Assembly: GCF_023746535.1 (NCBI RefSeq)
Contig: NZ_CP098747.1
Span: 310,001 to 374,000, forward strand
DNA from: Sneathiella marina
GTDB lineage: Bacteria > Pseudomonadota > Alphaproteobacteria > Sneathiellales > Sneathiellaceae
Direction: 5' to 3'
DNA length: 64,000 bases
Numbering within the stretch: the first letter of the stretch is position 1; each line of letters opens with the position of its first letter. Made by a program: the position numbers and the translations under genes. Of this stretch, positions 39,816-49,501 are shown one piece after another. The notes below the pieces were generated by a model, which saw only the letters and a program-made list of their open reading frames with translations, was not told where the DNA came from and searched no databases.

Positions 39816-40033
39816 GGCTGATCCGTTTCGAACATAATGAATGGGCCGCCAAGACTGATTTCCTCGCGTACCTCAATTGAAGGGCGCAATATATCCATGA
39901 GACCTGCGAAGTCAACAGGATTCAAGCGGCTTTCGAAAGTTTTTGGACCATTCTGTACTTGCGCTGCCAAAACCCTTGCAGTAAAAGCCGCCATTCAGTG
40001 TTTTAGGGGCTGTAAACACCTATATACAGGATT

Positions 40034-40052
40034 AAGGGCGCGGCGCCCTTTT
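40034..40052 (+). other. hairpin just before tRNA-Ser
   Basis: AAGGGCG (40034-40040) pairs with CGCCCTT (40044-40050) around a CGG loop, followed by TT. It ends six bases before the mature 5' end of the tRNA. It may be part of the tRNA precursor leader or a weak terminator. Confidence 0.35.
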
Positions 40053-40056
40053 ATGC

Positions 40057-40146
40057 GGTCGGTTGGCAGAGTGGCTGAATGCGCTGGTCTCGAAAACCGG
40101 TAAGGGTGCAAGCCCTTCGAGAGTTCGAATCTCTCACCGACCGCCA
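40057..40146 (+). tRNA. tRNA-Ser(CGA)
   Basis: Acceptor GGTCGGT (40057-40063) pairs with ACCGACC (40136-40142), discriminator G, then an encoded CCA. The anticodon stem CTGGT/ACCGG closes the loop CTCGAAA with anticodon CGA at 40091-40093, which reads UCG. The long variable arm (TAAGGGTGCAAGCCCTTC) marks a type II serine tRNA, and GAGAGTTCGAATCTCTC is the T arm. It stands alone, with no integrase next to it. Confidence 0.97.
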
Positions 40147-40359
40147 TTTGCTTAGCTCCGGCGACTTTCCAATAGGCTTGAATAGATGTGAATCCCATTG
40201 TTTTTCAAGAAAACCCGTTTTCCATGAGGCACACTATTGGATCATAGAAATTTACATGCGTGATGAATATCAAGCGGTCTAGATAATTTACGAAGTCGTT
40301 TGCTATGACATTGACGGACGTACTACAGTGGTCAAAAAATAAGAAAAAATGGAAAACCC

Positions 40360-41592
40360 ATGTCAAGCTTCCGGGCTTTAAGGCCAGTCCTGCCCATACT
40401 TATTGCGGCATCCCTAATGCTAACACTTAGTTTTGGGTTCCGGCAAAGCCTGGGTATTTTCATGCCCTCCCTCACGCGTGAGATTGCGGTTACTGTTACG
40501 GATTTTACCTTTGCCATCGCCATGCAAAATCTCGTCTGGGGTCTGTGCCAACCGTTGGCCGGCATCCTGGCAGATCGTTGGGGATTTAGGCCTGTCATGA
40601 TCACTGGGGTCGTTTTCTACATTATTGGGCTTACAAGCCTGGCCAGTGCGGATGGTGTTTTTATGGTGATACTGGGCGCGGGCATTTGTGTAGGTGTGGC
40701 CATGGCGTGCGCCTCCTTCGCCATGACAATGTCTGTAACATCAAGGCTGGTTCCTGTGTCGATCCGCAGTACAGCCCTGGGCATTGTATCTGCCGTTGGA
40801 TCGCTTGGTGTCATGGTGACAGCACCGCTGGGGCAATTTCTTGTCTCATCCTTTGACTGGCGAATTGCACTTTTCGGCTTCGCTTTGCTTGCTGTGCTTG
40901 CGCTCCCAGCAGCCTGGATAGCCGGGCGCGTGGACAAAGAGGCACCGCTTGAGCTCTCCTCTGACAATTCTGACAGATTGCCGGCAGGGGCTGCGATTGC
41001 AAAGGCTTTTCAGAACGCGCCCTTTCTGGTTATGGCGACTGCCTATTTTGTTTGTGGCATGCAGCTTGTTTTTCTGACCACACATCTTCCTTCCTATTTA
41101 CAGATTTGTGGCATGGATCCGATGCTGGGCGCGTCAGCTATCGGTATAATCGGCGGTTTCAATGTTGTGGGGAGCCTGTTCTTCGGGTGGGCGGGAGGCC
41201 GGTGGCCAAAGCTGGTTCTCTTGGGGATAATCTATTGCTCCCGCTCTATTGTGCTCGCCTGCTACTTCATTCTGCCGCCAACCCCGGAAACAACAATTCT
41301 GTTTGCCGCATTGATGGGTTTCCTGTGGTTGGGTGTCTCCCCCCTTGTTGCTGGATCCGTTATTGAGATGTTCGGATTGCGGTGGCAAGCGATGTTGCAG
41401 GGTTTCGCTTTTTTCAGTCACCAGATGGGCAGTTTTCTGGGGGCCTTTGGTGGTGGATGGCTATTTGATAAGTTCGGCTCCTATGACCTCGCGTTGCAAA
41501 TTGGAGTCAGCCTGGGCTTGCTTGCCGGTGCCGTTCAAATTCTGTTTGCCTTGTACAGGCCTCCTGTAAACCCGATCGCCGCTCAAGGATGA
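40360..41592 (+). CDS. MFS transporter (oxalate/formate-antiporter-like group)
   Basis: The 410-residue protein has 12 predicted helices. The first-half loop GILADRWGFRPVMITG is the MFS signature, FGFRQSLGIFMPSLTREI in the first segment and the GGWLFDKFGSYD loop before helix 11 resemble MFS members annotated as oxalate:formate antiporter or monocarboxylate-type carriers. The substrate is not decidable. A 213-base gap separates it from the tRNA-Ser gene; I see no certain promoter there. It is 98 bases before the kappa-GST-like gene. Confidence 0.85.
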   Translation: MSSFRALRPVLPILIAASLMLTLSFGFRQSLGIFMPSLTREIAVTVTDFTFAIAMQNLVWGLCQPLAGILADRWGFRPVMITGVVFYIIGLTSLASADGVFMVILGAGICVGVAMACASFAMTMSVTSRLVPVSIRSTALGIVSAVGSLGVMVTAPLGQFLVSSFDWRIALFGFALLAVLALPAAWIAGRVDKEAPLELSSDNSDRLPAGAAIAKAFQNAPFLVMATAYFVCGMQLVFLTTHLPSYLQICGMDPMLGASAIGIIGGFNVVGSLFFGWAGGRWPKLVLLGIIYCSRSIVLACYFILPPTPETTILFAALMGFLWLGVSPLVAGSVIEMFGLRWQAMLQGFAFFSHQMGSFLGAFGGGWLFDKFGSYDLALQIGVSLGLLAGAVQILFALYRPPVNPIAAQG

Positions 41593-41690
41593 ACGTCCTG
41601 TCTTCTGCTAGAGGAGGCAAGGGTTCTCTTAGATCTGGCATTTATGCAGGCCATCTGCGAGACTATTATAAAAATACGGAGTGCTAAATC

Positions 41691-42302
41691 GTGAGTAAAT
41701 TGCAAGTCATTCACTATACGGATTACAAAAGCCCCTATGCCTATTTGGCAGTGGAGGCCGCGTATGCCTTGGAAGAGGATTTTGACTTGGAAGTCATATG
41801 GCGTCCATACACCCTTGATATTGAATCCTTCGCCGGCTCTGTTGAAAACCGGAACCCCGTACAATGGCGCAAGGTGAAATATGCATATATGGACATGCGG
41901 AGATTCGCTACGAAACGGGATCTAATTATCAAGGGACCGCGCAAGGTATACGACTCGCATCCGGCCACGATCGGCATGCTGTTTGCGCAGGATCAGGGGC
42001 GAGAGATTTTCCGCAACTATAATGATGCCGTCTTCTATCGGTTTTGGAACCATATAGTAGAAGTAGATGATGTTGGCGCCATGGAAGCGATCCTGATGGA
42101 ATCTGGGGCAGATGTTCGCGGTTATCGGGCGTTTTTGAAAGGCGAGGGCCGCAAACGGCATGATGACATAAAATGTGACGCGGAAAAGCAAGGTGTCTTT
42201 GGTGTTCCTTCGTTTTTGTTCGAAGGGGAGCAATTCTGGGGATACGACCGGATTGATCTGCTGCGGGAGCGGATAGCGGAGGCGTCAGGCCTGATGAGCT
42301 GA
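41691..42302 (+). CDS. DsbA-fold / 2-hydroxychromene-2-carboxylate isomerase-like protein
   Basis: The 203-residue protein has the DsbA/kappa-class GST fold. The N-terminal site is YTDYKSPYAYLA: Ser and Pro stand where DsbA has CxxC, as in kappa GST and HCCA isomerase. GVFGVPSFLFEGEQFWGYDRIDLLRERI is the second signature, with the cis-Pro. HCCA isomerase acts in naphthalene degradation with glutathione; no such pathway is visible here, so a general glutathione-linked isomerase is as likely. It starts with GTG at 41691 with CGGAG nine bases upstream. Confidence 0.85.
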   Translation: MSKLQVIHYTDYKSPYAYLAVEAAYALEEDFDLEVIWRPYTLDIESFAGSVENRNPVQWRKVKYAYMDMRRFATKRDLIIKGPRKVYDSHPATIGMLFAQDQGREIFRNYNDAVFYRFWNHIVEVDDVGAMEAILMESGADVRGYRAFLKGEGRKRHDDIKCDAEKQGVFGVPSFLFEGEQFWGYDRIDLLRERIAEASGLMS

Positions 42303-42428
42303 TGTTGGTTTCGAATTGTTCTCATGCGGCGCCATATCGGATAAATTGTCGCAGGCCTCTGAATATAAATGACATTTTTTCGTAATTTGCTAGATTAGCC
42401 TCGCACTTAGTCAGCGGGGTACAACAGC

Positions 42429-43826
42429 ATGTTCGATATCAGCGCAATCGATTTGGCGCGGATGCAGTTCGCTTTTACAGTTTCTTTTCACATTATATTT
42501 CCAGCCTTTTCCATTGGTCTTGCCAGTTACCTTGCCGTGCTGGAAGGATTGTGGCTGTGGAAAAAGGACGTCACCTATTTAAACGCCTTCAATTTCTGGA
42601 AAACCATTTTTGCGGTTGGCTTTGGTATGGGTGTCGTATCGGGCATCGTAATGGCGTATCAGTTTGGAACGAACTGGGCTGTCTTTTCCGACAAGGCGGG
42701 GCCGGTGATCGGGCCGCTTATGGGTTATGAAGTTCTGTCAGCCTTTTTTCTAGAGGCGGGTTTTCTGGGCGTGATGCTGTTTGGTCAGAAGAAGGTTGGA
42801 CCCAAGCTCCACTACTTCGCAACCCTGATGGTCGCGGTCGGGACCCTGTTCTCAGCGTTCTGGATCTTATCGGTTAATTCCTGGATGCAAACACCGGCCG
42901 GATACGTGATGAACGACGCGGGCCAGTTTGTTCCGGACGACTGGATTGAAGTCATCTTTAATCCGTCATTTCCGTATCGGTTTGTTCATATGGTTCTGGC
43001 AGCGTATTTGACCACGGCTTTTGTTGTTGGCGCTGTTGCCGCATATCATCTGCTGAAAAACAACACCGACAAAGCGGCGCGTGTAATGTTTTCGATGGCG
43101 ATGTGGATGGCGGCGTTGGTAACCCCGATCCAGATGGTTGCGGGCGATCAGCAGGGCTTGAACACCCTCAAGCATCAGCCCGCTAAGATCGCGGCAATAG
43201 AAGGCCATTATGAGGATTATAGGGGCGCGCCTCTAGTGCTATTCGGGATCCCGGATGACGAAAAGGAAGAGCTTCTTTATCCCATAGAGATCCCAAAACT
43301 GGGATCCCTCCTGCTCACCCATTCATGGGAGGGAGAATTGCGGGGACTGAAATCATTTCCCAAGGAAGACAGACCAAATTCTTTTATCGTTTTCTGGACA
43401 TTTAGAGTGATGGTGGCCATGGGAATGGTTATGTTGATTGTCGGCATATGGAGTCTGGTCCGTCGAGTTCAAGGTAGACTCTATGACGACCGCTGGCTGG
43501 CGCGCGCGGCTATTGTCGCCGGTCCGACCGGTTTCATTGCCGTATTATGTGGCTGGGTGACAACAGAAGTCGGGCGCCAGCCCTGGACGGTGTATGGCGC
43601 CTTGCGGACAGCGGAAAGCGTCTCTCCGATAAATGCCGCCGAAGTCGCGACATCACTCCTGGCATTTATCGTTGTGTATTTCGTGCTGTTCGGGATGGGT
43701 GTCTTTTATATGTTGCGGCTGATGTCAAAAACGCCTGATGGGGATACGGACCATGAAACCTCCAGCCTTAAGCGCGCTTCAGGCCTTACCGGAGCACCGT
43801 CAACTCTGGACCATTCTGGCCACTGA
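42429..43826 (+). CDS. cydA: cytochrome bd-type ubiquinol oxidase subunit I (cyanide-insensitive group)
   Basis: The 465-residue subunit carries the hemes. Heme-ligand His21 is in FTVSFHIIFPAF, the second His in FPYRFVHMVLAAYL and the glutamates in GYEVLSAFFLEAGFLG. The quinol site region LKHQPAKIAAIEGHYED is followed by a short Q-loop, and GWVTTEVGRQPWTVYG is the conserved C-terminal motif. The short Q-loop and the DUF2474 partner point to the CIO/CioA branch, which lacks spectral features of heme d in some species. It forms an operon with cydB and a DUF2474 gene. Confidence 0.95.
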   Translation: MFDISAIDLARMQFAFTVSFHIIFPAFSIGLASYLAVLEGLWLWKKDVTYLNAFNFWKTIFAVGFGMGVVSGIVMAYQFGTNWAVFSDKAGPVIGPLMGYEVLSAFFLEAGFLGVMLFGQKKVGPKLHYFATLMVAVGTLFSAFWILSVNSWMQTPAGYVMNDAGQFVPDDWIEVIFNPSFPYRFVHMVLAAYLTTAFVVGAVAAYHLLKNNTDKAARVMFSMAMWMAALVTPIQMVAGDQQGLNTLKHQPAKIAAIEGHYEDYRGAPLVLFGIPDDEKEELLYPIEIPKLGSLLLTHSWEGELRGLKSFPKEDRPNSFIVFWTFRVMVAMGMVMLIVGIWSLVRRVQGRLYDDRWLARAAIVAGPTGFIAVLCGWVTTEVGRQPWTVYGALRTAESVSPINAAEVATSLLAFIVVYFVLFGMGVFYMLRLMSKTPDGDTDHETSSLKRASGLTGAPSTLDHSGH

Positions 43827-43839
43827 GGAGGATTAGGAT

Positions 43840-44850
43840 ATGGAGTTTGATTTACCTCTCATATGGGCTGCAATAATCGCCTTCGCAATTTTGGCATATG
43901 TTGCGCTTGATGGTTTCGATCTTGGTGTCGGGATCATGTTTCCCTTCGTCTCTGAAAAAACGGATCATCGAGACATGATGATGAATTCGGTGGCACCAAT
44001 CTGGGATGGGAATGAAACCTGGCTGGTCCTTGGTGGTGGTGGCCTGTTTGCCGTATTTCCTCTGGCGTATGCTGTTGTAATGCCGGCTCTTTATGCGCCA
44101 ATCATTGCTATGTTATTGGGTTTGATATTCCGCGGTGTTGCATTTGAGTTTCGCTGGCGCGCGTCTCAGAAAAACCGAATCTGGTGGGATCGTTCCTTTG
44201 CCTTTGGGTCAATTCTGGCAACGTTTGCACAAGGTGTTTGTCTGGGCGCTCTTATTCAAGGTATCCATGTGGTTGATCGCAGTTATGCGGGCGGATCGTT
44301 TGACTGGCTGTCGCCATTCTCCCTTTTGACCGGATTCGCCTTGATCGTTGGATATGTCCTGTTGGGCTCTACCTGGCTGGTTATGAAAACGGAAGGTGAC
44401 CTGCAAACCATCGCGCGGAAATTTGCGCAAAGGTCCGGCGTACTGATACTGGTCCTTATTGGGGCCGTGAGCTTCGCAACGCCGTTCTTGCACCCGGATT
44501 ATTTTACTCGATGGTTCGAAGGACCCAGCCTAATATTTTCCGTATTGGTTCCATTTTTTCTAGCGATCTGCGCTGGCATTCTGTTTATCGGGTTACGGCG
44601 CAAACAAGAAATTCGCCCGTTTCTCGCGGCCCATGGCATATTTATTCTGTGCTATATCGGTATTGGGATTACTTTCTATCCCTATATGGTCCCTCCCAGT
44701 TTAACCATTTGGGCTGCCGCGGCCCCGGAAAAAAGCTTGCTCTTCCTTCTGGTGGGAACCCTGGTTTTGGTGCCAATGATACTTGCTTATACAATTCACG
44801 CCTATTGGGTCTTTCGTGGCAAGGTTGATACATCCGGTGGCTATCATTGA
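43840..44850 (+). CDS. cydB: cytochrome bd-type ubiquinol oxidase subunit II
   Basis: The 336-residue subunit has about nine helices. MEFDLPLIWAAIIAFAILAYVALDGFDLGVGIMFPF and SVAPIWDGNETWLVLGGGGLFAVFPLAYA are the CydB/CioB hallmarks. It starts 13 bases after cydA, with GAGGA upstream. Its stop shares a base with the start of the DUF2474 gene. Confidence 0.95.
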   Translation: MEFDLPLIWAAIIAFAILAYVALDGFDLGVGIMFPFVSEKTDHRDMMMNSVAPIWDGNETWLVLGGGGLFAVFPLAYAVVMPALYAPIIAMLLGLIFRGVAFEFRWRASQKNRIWWDRSFAFGSILATFAQGVCLGALIQGIHVVDRSYAGGSFDWLSPFSLLTGFALIVGYVLLGSTWLVMKTEGDLQTIARKFAQRSGVLILVLIGAVSFATPFLHPDYFTRWFEGPSLIFSVLVPFFLAICAGILFIGLRRKQEIRPFLAAHGIFILCYIGIGITFYPYMVPPSLTIWAAAAPEKSLLFLLVGTLVLVPMILAYTIHAYWVFRGKVDTSGGYH

Positions 44851-44957
44851 TGTCGGTGACAGTGAAAAGAACACTGTGGTTTATTGGCTTGTGGCTAGCA
44901 GGTGTCCTGGTCGTTGGGTCGGTTGCTTACGGGTTGCGATTGGTTTTGTTACCATAG
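44850..44957 (+). CDS. DUF2474 family small membrane protein (CydX-like partner of the bd oxidase)
   Basis: A 35-residue frame starts with ATG at 44850, overlapping the cydB stop (TGATG), and ends with TAG at 44955-44957. The product is one transmembrane helix with the start MSVTVKRTLWFIGLWLAGV, matching the LWFxxLWxAG core of DUF2474 proteins that follow cioAB genes. By position and size it corresponds to the CydX/CydY subunits needed for stability of other bd oxidases. Translational coupling supports it as real. Confidence 0.85.
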   Translation: MSVTVKRTLWFIGLWLAGVLVVGSVAYGLRLVLLP

Positions 44958-45174
44958 TTTGACATCAAACAGTTTTTTGTCGTAATAAGCACCAAATTGT
45001 GCAGCCGTGAGATTGCGTTATGTTCTTGCCTCCTTCAGTCCGTCTGTCTAGGGTGAGGTACATTTTATCAACGGCGTTTTTCTTGGGAAGGAAAAGGCGT
45101 CTCCGCAGTGCGGCTAAATGGTTACAAATTGATATTTGTCGGAGCTAACAGGTCGGCGATATCGGGGGAGCTTG

Positions 45175-46110
45175 ATGGAATATTTTACGCAGCAGTTGAT
45201 CAACGGCTTAACGCTGGGATCGATTTACGGGCTAATTGCGATCGGATATACGATGGTGTACGGAATCATCGGCATGATCAATTTTGCTCATGGCGATATT
45301 TTTATGGTTGGTTCATTTATCGCGCTTATCGTCATAACTGCGTTGGGGCTGACTGTTTCGACGGGTTTGGGGTTAACGATTTTGGCACTCATCCTTGTCC
45401 TTGTCTCCGCGATGGTCATTGCCTCGGTTTTTGGATGGACCATTGAACGACTAGCCTATCGTCCCTTGCGCGGATCTTTTCGGCTAGCGCCGCTGATTAC
45501 GGCAATCGGCATTTCAATTGTTCTTCAAAATTATATACAGATATCTCAGGGCGCGCGCGTCAAGCCACTGCAACCGATCATCAGCGGGGGTTATACGCTG
45601 ATGCAACAAAGCGCTGAAGACGGTGGATTTATTGTTCAGATATCCAATATGCAGATCCTGATAATTGTGACGACTGTAATTTTGATGACAATATTCTCCT
45701 TGATTATTGCCAAGACCTCGCTGGGCCGAGCACAAAGAGCTTGTGAGCAGGACAGAAAAATGGCGTCCTTGCTGGGGATTAATGTGGATCGGACCATCTC
45801 CATGACATTTGTGATGGGGGCTGCGCTTGCAGCTGTCGCCGGATTGATGTTCCTTTTATACTATGGCGTGATCGACTTCTTTATAGGTTTTGTTGCGGGT
45901 GTAAAGGCATTTACGGCCGCGGTTCTGGGAGGTATTGGATCATTGCCTGGCGCTATGCTTGGTGGCCTGCTAATTGGATTGATAGAAACTTTTTGGTCCG
46001 CCTATTTCTCTGTCGAGTATAAGGATGTGGCTGCCTTCTCCATGCTGGCCATTGTTCTTATCTTCTTGCCTCAAGGATTGCTTGGTAAGCCGGAGGTCGA
46101 GAAAGTATAA
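45175..46110 (+). CDS. livH: branched-chain amino acid ABC transporter permease LivH
   Basis: The 311-residue inner-membrane permease has [41 protein letters not shown], the standard LivH N-terminus, and [22 protein letters not shown] near the C-terminus. The ATG at 45175 has GGGGGAG four to five bases upstream; the frame extends to 45136 but the extra residues are polar and not conserved. It overlaps livM by one base. The 217-base gap before it has no clear promoter. Confidence 0.96.
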   Translation: MEYFTQQLINGLTLGSIYGLIAIGYTMVYGIIGMINFAHGDIFMVGSFIALIVITALGLTVSTGLGLTILALILVLVSAMVIASVFGWTIERLAYRPLRGSFRLAPLITAIGISIVLQNYIQISQGARVKPLQPIISGGYTLMQQSAEDGGFIVQISNMQILIIVTTVILMTIFSLIIAKTSLGRAQRACEQDRKMASLLGINVDRTISMTFVMGAALAAVAGLMFLLYYGVIDFFIGFVAGVKAFTAAVLGGIGSLPGAMLGGLLIGLIETFWSAYFSVEYKDVAAFSMLAIVLIFLPQGLLGKPEVEKV

Positions 46111-47450
46111 TGGCGATTTCAGAACAGACGAGCACTCTTTTGGGACGGCATCTTGATGCCAAGAAGGTGGCAAAGGATCTTCTGGTTACCGCTTTGCTGG
46201 CGACAGGTATTTTCGGGTCGACCATTGCTTTTAAGACGGTCACCGCTGCCGGTGGCCTGGCACTGGTAACGCGTTTTGATGTCGCCTTTTACGTAATTGC
46301 TGCCGTCGTCACCGGCCGACTTCTTTTGTGGTTGGTTTTTTGGAGCAAGCCGGCAGGTCCGCAAAAAAGCTTTCTACCTGATTCTGCTAAAGCCAGATAT
46401 CAGAGCTTACTCCAAAAAATTGGCAAGGGCTTTGCGCCAACAATGCTGTTGTTTGCACTTGTATTTCCGTTTCTGCCCTTTACGGACCGCTATCTGTTGG
46501 ACCTGGGAATTCTCGTCTTAACTTATGTCATGCTCGGTTGGGGTCTAAATATTGTCGTGGGTTTGGCAGGACTGCTGGATCTTGGTTATGTGGCTTTTTA
46601 CGCCATCGGCGCCTATTCCTATGCCTTGCTTGCACAATATTTCGGTTTCTCCTTCTGGATGTGTTTGCCTCTTGCAGGTATTTTGGCAGCTTTTTGGGGC
46701 GTTATCCTGGGGTTCCCCGTCTTGCGATTGCGTGGTGATTATCTGGCTATCGTGACGTTGGCTTTTGGGGAAATCATCCGCGTCGTACTCTTGAACTGGT
46801 ATCAGTTTACGGGTGGTCCGGATGGGCTTTCGGGCATTCCTCGCCCAAGCTTTTTCGGTATAACCTTTAAACGTGGCGTAGAAGGTAATTTTGCAGACGT
46901 GTTTGGGCTAGATTATTCGTCCATTCATCGGATTATGTTTTTATACTTCCTTATTCTCGTCCTTGCATTAATCACCAATTTTGTCACTAACCGACTGCGG
47001 CGGTTGCCGATCGGTCGAGCTTGGGAAGCGCTTCGTGAAGATGAAATTGCCTGCCGTTCATTGGGTCTGAATACGACGTCCGTCAAACTAACGGCCTTTG
47101 CAATCGGCGCCATGTTCGCCGGATTTGCGGGTTCGTTTTTCGCGACGCGCCAAGGCTTTATTTCACCGGAGAGTTTCACTTTCATCGAATCTGCCTTGAT
47201 ATTGGCGATCGTAGTTTTGGGAGGTATGGGGTCGCAGATCGGCGTCGTTATTGCGTCCATTGCGATGATTGGAGGATTTGAAGTTTTCCGAGAGGCAGAG
47301 CAATACCGGATGCTGATCTTTGGCTTTGCCATGGTCTTTATCATGATTTGGCGTCCGCGCGGACTGATCTCCACACGTATTCCCTCCATATTCCTGAAAG
47401 AAAAGAAGAAAGTATCTTCCGATATGGTCGCGCAAGGGGAGGGACATTAA
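46110..47450 (+). CDS. livM: branched-chain amino acid ABC transporter permease LivM
   Basis: The 446-residue permease has an N-terminal segment of about 120 residues with two or three extra helices, then the LivM core: [79 protein letters not shown] and [34 protein letters not shown]. The N-terminal extension is of the type seen in the larger LivM proteins. It overlaps livH and is one base apart from livG. Confidence 0.96.
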   Translation: MAISEQTSTLLGRHLDAKKVAKDLLVTALLATGIFGSTIAFKTVTAAGGLALVTRFDVAFYVIAAVVTGRLLLWLVFWSKPAGPQKSFLPDSAKARYQSLLQKIGKGFAPTMLLFALVFPFLPFTDRYLLDLGILVLTYVMLGWGLNIVVGLAGLLDLGYVAFYAIGAYSYALLAQYFGFSFWMCLPLAGILAAFWGVILGFPVLRLRGDYLAIVTLAFGEIIRVVLLNWYQFTGGPDGLSGIPRPSFFGITFKRGVEGNFADVFGLDYSSIHRIMFLYFLILVLALITNFVTNRLRRLPIGRAWEALREDEIACRSLGLNTTSVKLTAFAIGAMFAGFAGSFFATRQGFISPESFTFIESALILAIVVLGGMGSQIGVVIASIAMIGGFEVFREAEQYRMLIFGFAMVFIMIWRPRGLISTRIPSIFLKEKKKVSSDMVAQGEGH

Positions 47451-47451
47451 T

Positions 47452-48309
47452 ATGGCTCTCGTTATAGAAAATCCCATATTAACGGTCGAACATCTTCATA
47501 TGCGATTTGGCGGTCTTCTTGCTGTGGACAGTTTATCCTTTGATGTTGGCCGAAAAGACATTACAGCGCTTATCGGCCCGAACGGAGCAGGTAAAACGAC
47601 TGTTTTTAACTGCATTACCGGATTTTACAAACCGACTGAAGGTCGTATCACGACACATCATGAAGATGGTAAAACATTTCTGCTAGAGCAGATGGATGAC
47701 TTCAAGATACCTAAGATTGCGAAAGTCGCCCGTACATTTCAGAATATTCGCCTGTTTAGTGGCATGACAGTGCTGGAGAATTTGATGGTTGGACAGCACA
47801 ATCCGTTAATGGTTGCATCCAATTTCACGTTTGGCGGTATTTTTGGTTTGAGCGGTTACAAAAAAGCTGAAAAAGAAGCAATGGAGCTGGCCAAGTACTG
47901 GATGGAGCAAACTGGCCTGATAGACCGAGCGGATGATGCGGCGGGAGATTTACCGTACGGTGACCAGCGTAAATTGGAAATCGCACGAGCTATGTGCACG
48001 AATCCGAAACTTTTATGTTTGGATGAGCCGGCAGCAGGCCTTAATCCTCGGGAATCAGAGGATTTGAACAAGCTATTGTTGTTTATTCGCAAAGAGCGTG
48101 AAACAGGCATACTTCTGATTGAGCATGACATGAACGTGGTCATGGGGATTTCTGACCATATTGTTGTCCTGGATTATGGAAAGAAAATTTCCGATGGAAC
48201 ACCTGAGGAAATTCGCAATGATCCGAAAGTTATTGCTGCATATCTCGGTGTTGATGATGAAGAGGTAGAAGAAGTTGAGCATGAGATTGAGGAGGGACTT
48301 TCCTCATGA
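47452..48309 (+). CDS. livG: branched-chain amino acid ABC transporter ATP-binding protein LivG
   Basis: The 285-residue ATPase has Walker [18 protein letters not shown], the signature [16 protein letters not shown] and Walker [16 protein letters not shown], followed by [13 protein letters not shown] short acidic C-terminal tail ([15 protein letters not shown]) extends past the usual end. It overlaps livF by four bases (ATGA). Confidence 0.96.
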   Translation: MALVIENPILTVEHLHMRFGGLLAVDSLSFDVGRKDITALIGPNGAGKTTVFNCITGFYKPTEGRITTHHEDGKTFLLEQMDDFKIPKIAKVARTFQNIRLFSGMTVLENLMVGQHNPLMVASNFTFGGIFGLSGYKKAEKEAMELAKYWMEQTGLIDRADDAAGDLPYGDQRKLEIARAMCTNPKLLCLDEPAAGLNPRESEDLNKLLLFIRKERETGILLIEHDMNVVMGISDHIVVLDYGKKISDGTPEEIRNDPKVIAAYLGVDDEEVEEVEHEIEEGLSS

Positions 48310-49034
48310 GCCAGCAACCATTGCTTCAAGTTAAAAATGTAGAAACCTTTTATGGGAAAATCCAGGCGCTCAGGGGTGTGACGCTGGATGTAAATGAAGG
48401 TGAAATTGTTACATTGATCGGTGCGAACGGTGCCGGAAAATCGACCTTGATGATGACGATTTGCGGTGACCCCCGAGCGGCAAAGGGTCAGATAATATAC
48501 GATGGCAAAGAAATCACCCAAATGCCGACACATGAGATTACCCGCATGAATATTGCGCAGTCTCCTGAAGGCCGGCGCATATTTGGCCGCATGACGGTTA
48601 TGGAAAACCTGATGATGGGCGCAACAACTTCTGATCCTGAGTATTATGAAGAAGATCTCGCGCATGCATTTGAATTGTTCCCCCGGCTGCACGAACGACA
48701 GCATCAAAGGGGCGGCACGTTATCAGGCGGTGAACAGCAAATGCTGGCGATAGCGCGTGCGCTGATGGCACGGCCAAGACTGTTATTGCTGGATGAGCCG
48801 TCGCTTGGACTTGCGCCCTTAGTGGTGAAGCAGATATTTGAAGTTATTAAGAATCTGAATAAGAAAGACGGTTTGACTGTATTTCTGGTTGAACAGAATG
48901 CGTATCATGCTTTGAAACTAGCAGACCGTGGTCACGTAATGGTCAATGGACTGATTACGCTAAGCGGTACGGGAAAAGAGTTGTTGGCGCGCGAAGAAGT
49001 TCGGGCTGCCTATCTCGAGGGCGGGGCACATTGA
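48306..49034 (+). CDS. livF: branched-chain amino acid ABC transporter ATP-binding protein LivF
   Basis: The 242-residue ATPase partner of LivG. Walker A GANGAGKSTLMMTICG, signature TLSGGEQQMLAIARALM, Walker B LLLLDEPSLGLAPLVV and VFLVEQNAYHALKLADRG. Its stop shares one base with the start of the DUF6867 gene. Confidence 0.96.
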   Translation: MSQQPLLQVKNVETFYGKIQALRGVTLDVNEGEIVTLIGANGAGKSTLMMTICGDPRAAKGQIIYDGKEITQMPTHEITRMNIAQSPEGRRIFGRMTVMENLMMGATTSDPEYYEEDLAHAFELFPRLHERQHQRGGTLSGGEQQMLAIARALMARPRLLLLDEPSLGLAPLVVKQIFEVIKNLNKKDGLTVFLVEQNAYHALKLADRGHVMVNGLITLSGTGKELLAREEVRAAYLEGGAH

Positions 49035-49381
49035 TGGGTATTATTTGGGAAAACAGCTTTTGGACTTTCTTCTTCGTCACTGTTGTAATTGGTGGCGGTG
49101 CAGGTTTTATGGCCGGACGTTCGTTGGCGTCAAAATGGCGCCCAATTTCCCAGCCAATATTGTATATGTTGTTGTTAGGAACGGCCGACAGGTTTTTCCA
49201 TTTTGCTCTATTTGAAGGCACGTTGCTTTCACTGCATTATTATGTCGTTGATACAATAGTATTGATTGGCATTTCTTTATTGGGTTATCGTTTGACACGC
49301 GTTTCGCAAATGGTAACACAATATAGATGGCTTTACGTAAGATCAGGGCCATTTACTTGGCGCCAGAAGAAGGGAATCTAA
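49034..49381 (+). CDS. small membrane protein of the DUF6867 type, in the liv operon
   Basis: The 115-residue protein has three predicted helices (residues about 5-30, 40-60, 70-90) and a basic C-terminus. MGIIWENSFWTFFFVTVVIGGGAGFMAGRSLA and WRPISQPILYMLLLGTADRFFHFALFEG resemble a family found in alphaproteobacterial liv operons between livF and the binding-protein gene (DUF6867 by memory). The ATG at 49034 overlaps the livF stop (TGATG); a TTG three bases earlier is possible. Its job is unknown; context suggests an accessory part of the transporter. Confidence 0.8.
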   Translation: MGIIWENSFWTFFFVTVVIGGGAGFMAGRSLASKWRPISQPILYMLLLGTADRFFHFALFEGTLLSLHYYVVDTIVLIGISLLGYRLTRVSQMVTQYRWLYVRSGPFTWRQKKGI

Positions 49382-49501
49382 CCCCTCGGGCGCAATAGGC
49401 ATTTTTTTTCAGCGAATTGTCTTTACAAGCTTGATATATTTGCGGAATTATCAATGTCAGTATAGATTTTGTTAAAGATCCTTAGAACCGGGAGTACTAA
49501 A

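Noticed and set aside
40057-40146. tRNA-Ser as an integration site
   Set aside because: No integrase or direct repeat of the tRNA 3' end was found on either side.
45136-45174. Extended start of livH
   Set aside because: The added residues are polar and unconserved, while the ATG at 45175 has GGGGGAG just upstream.
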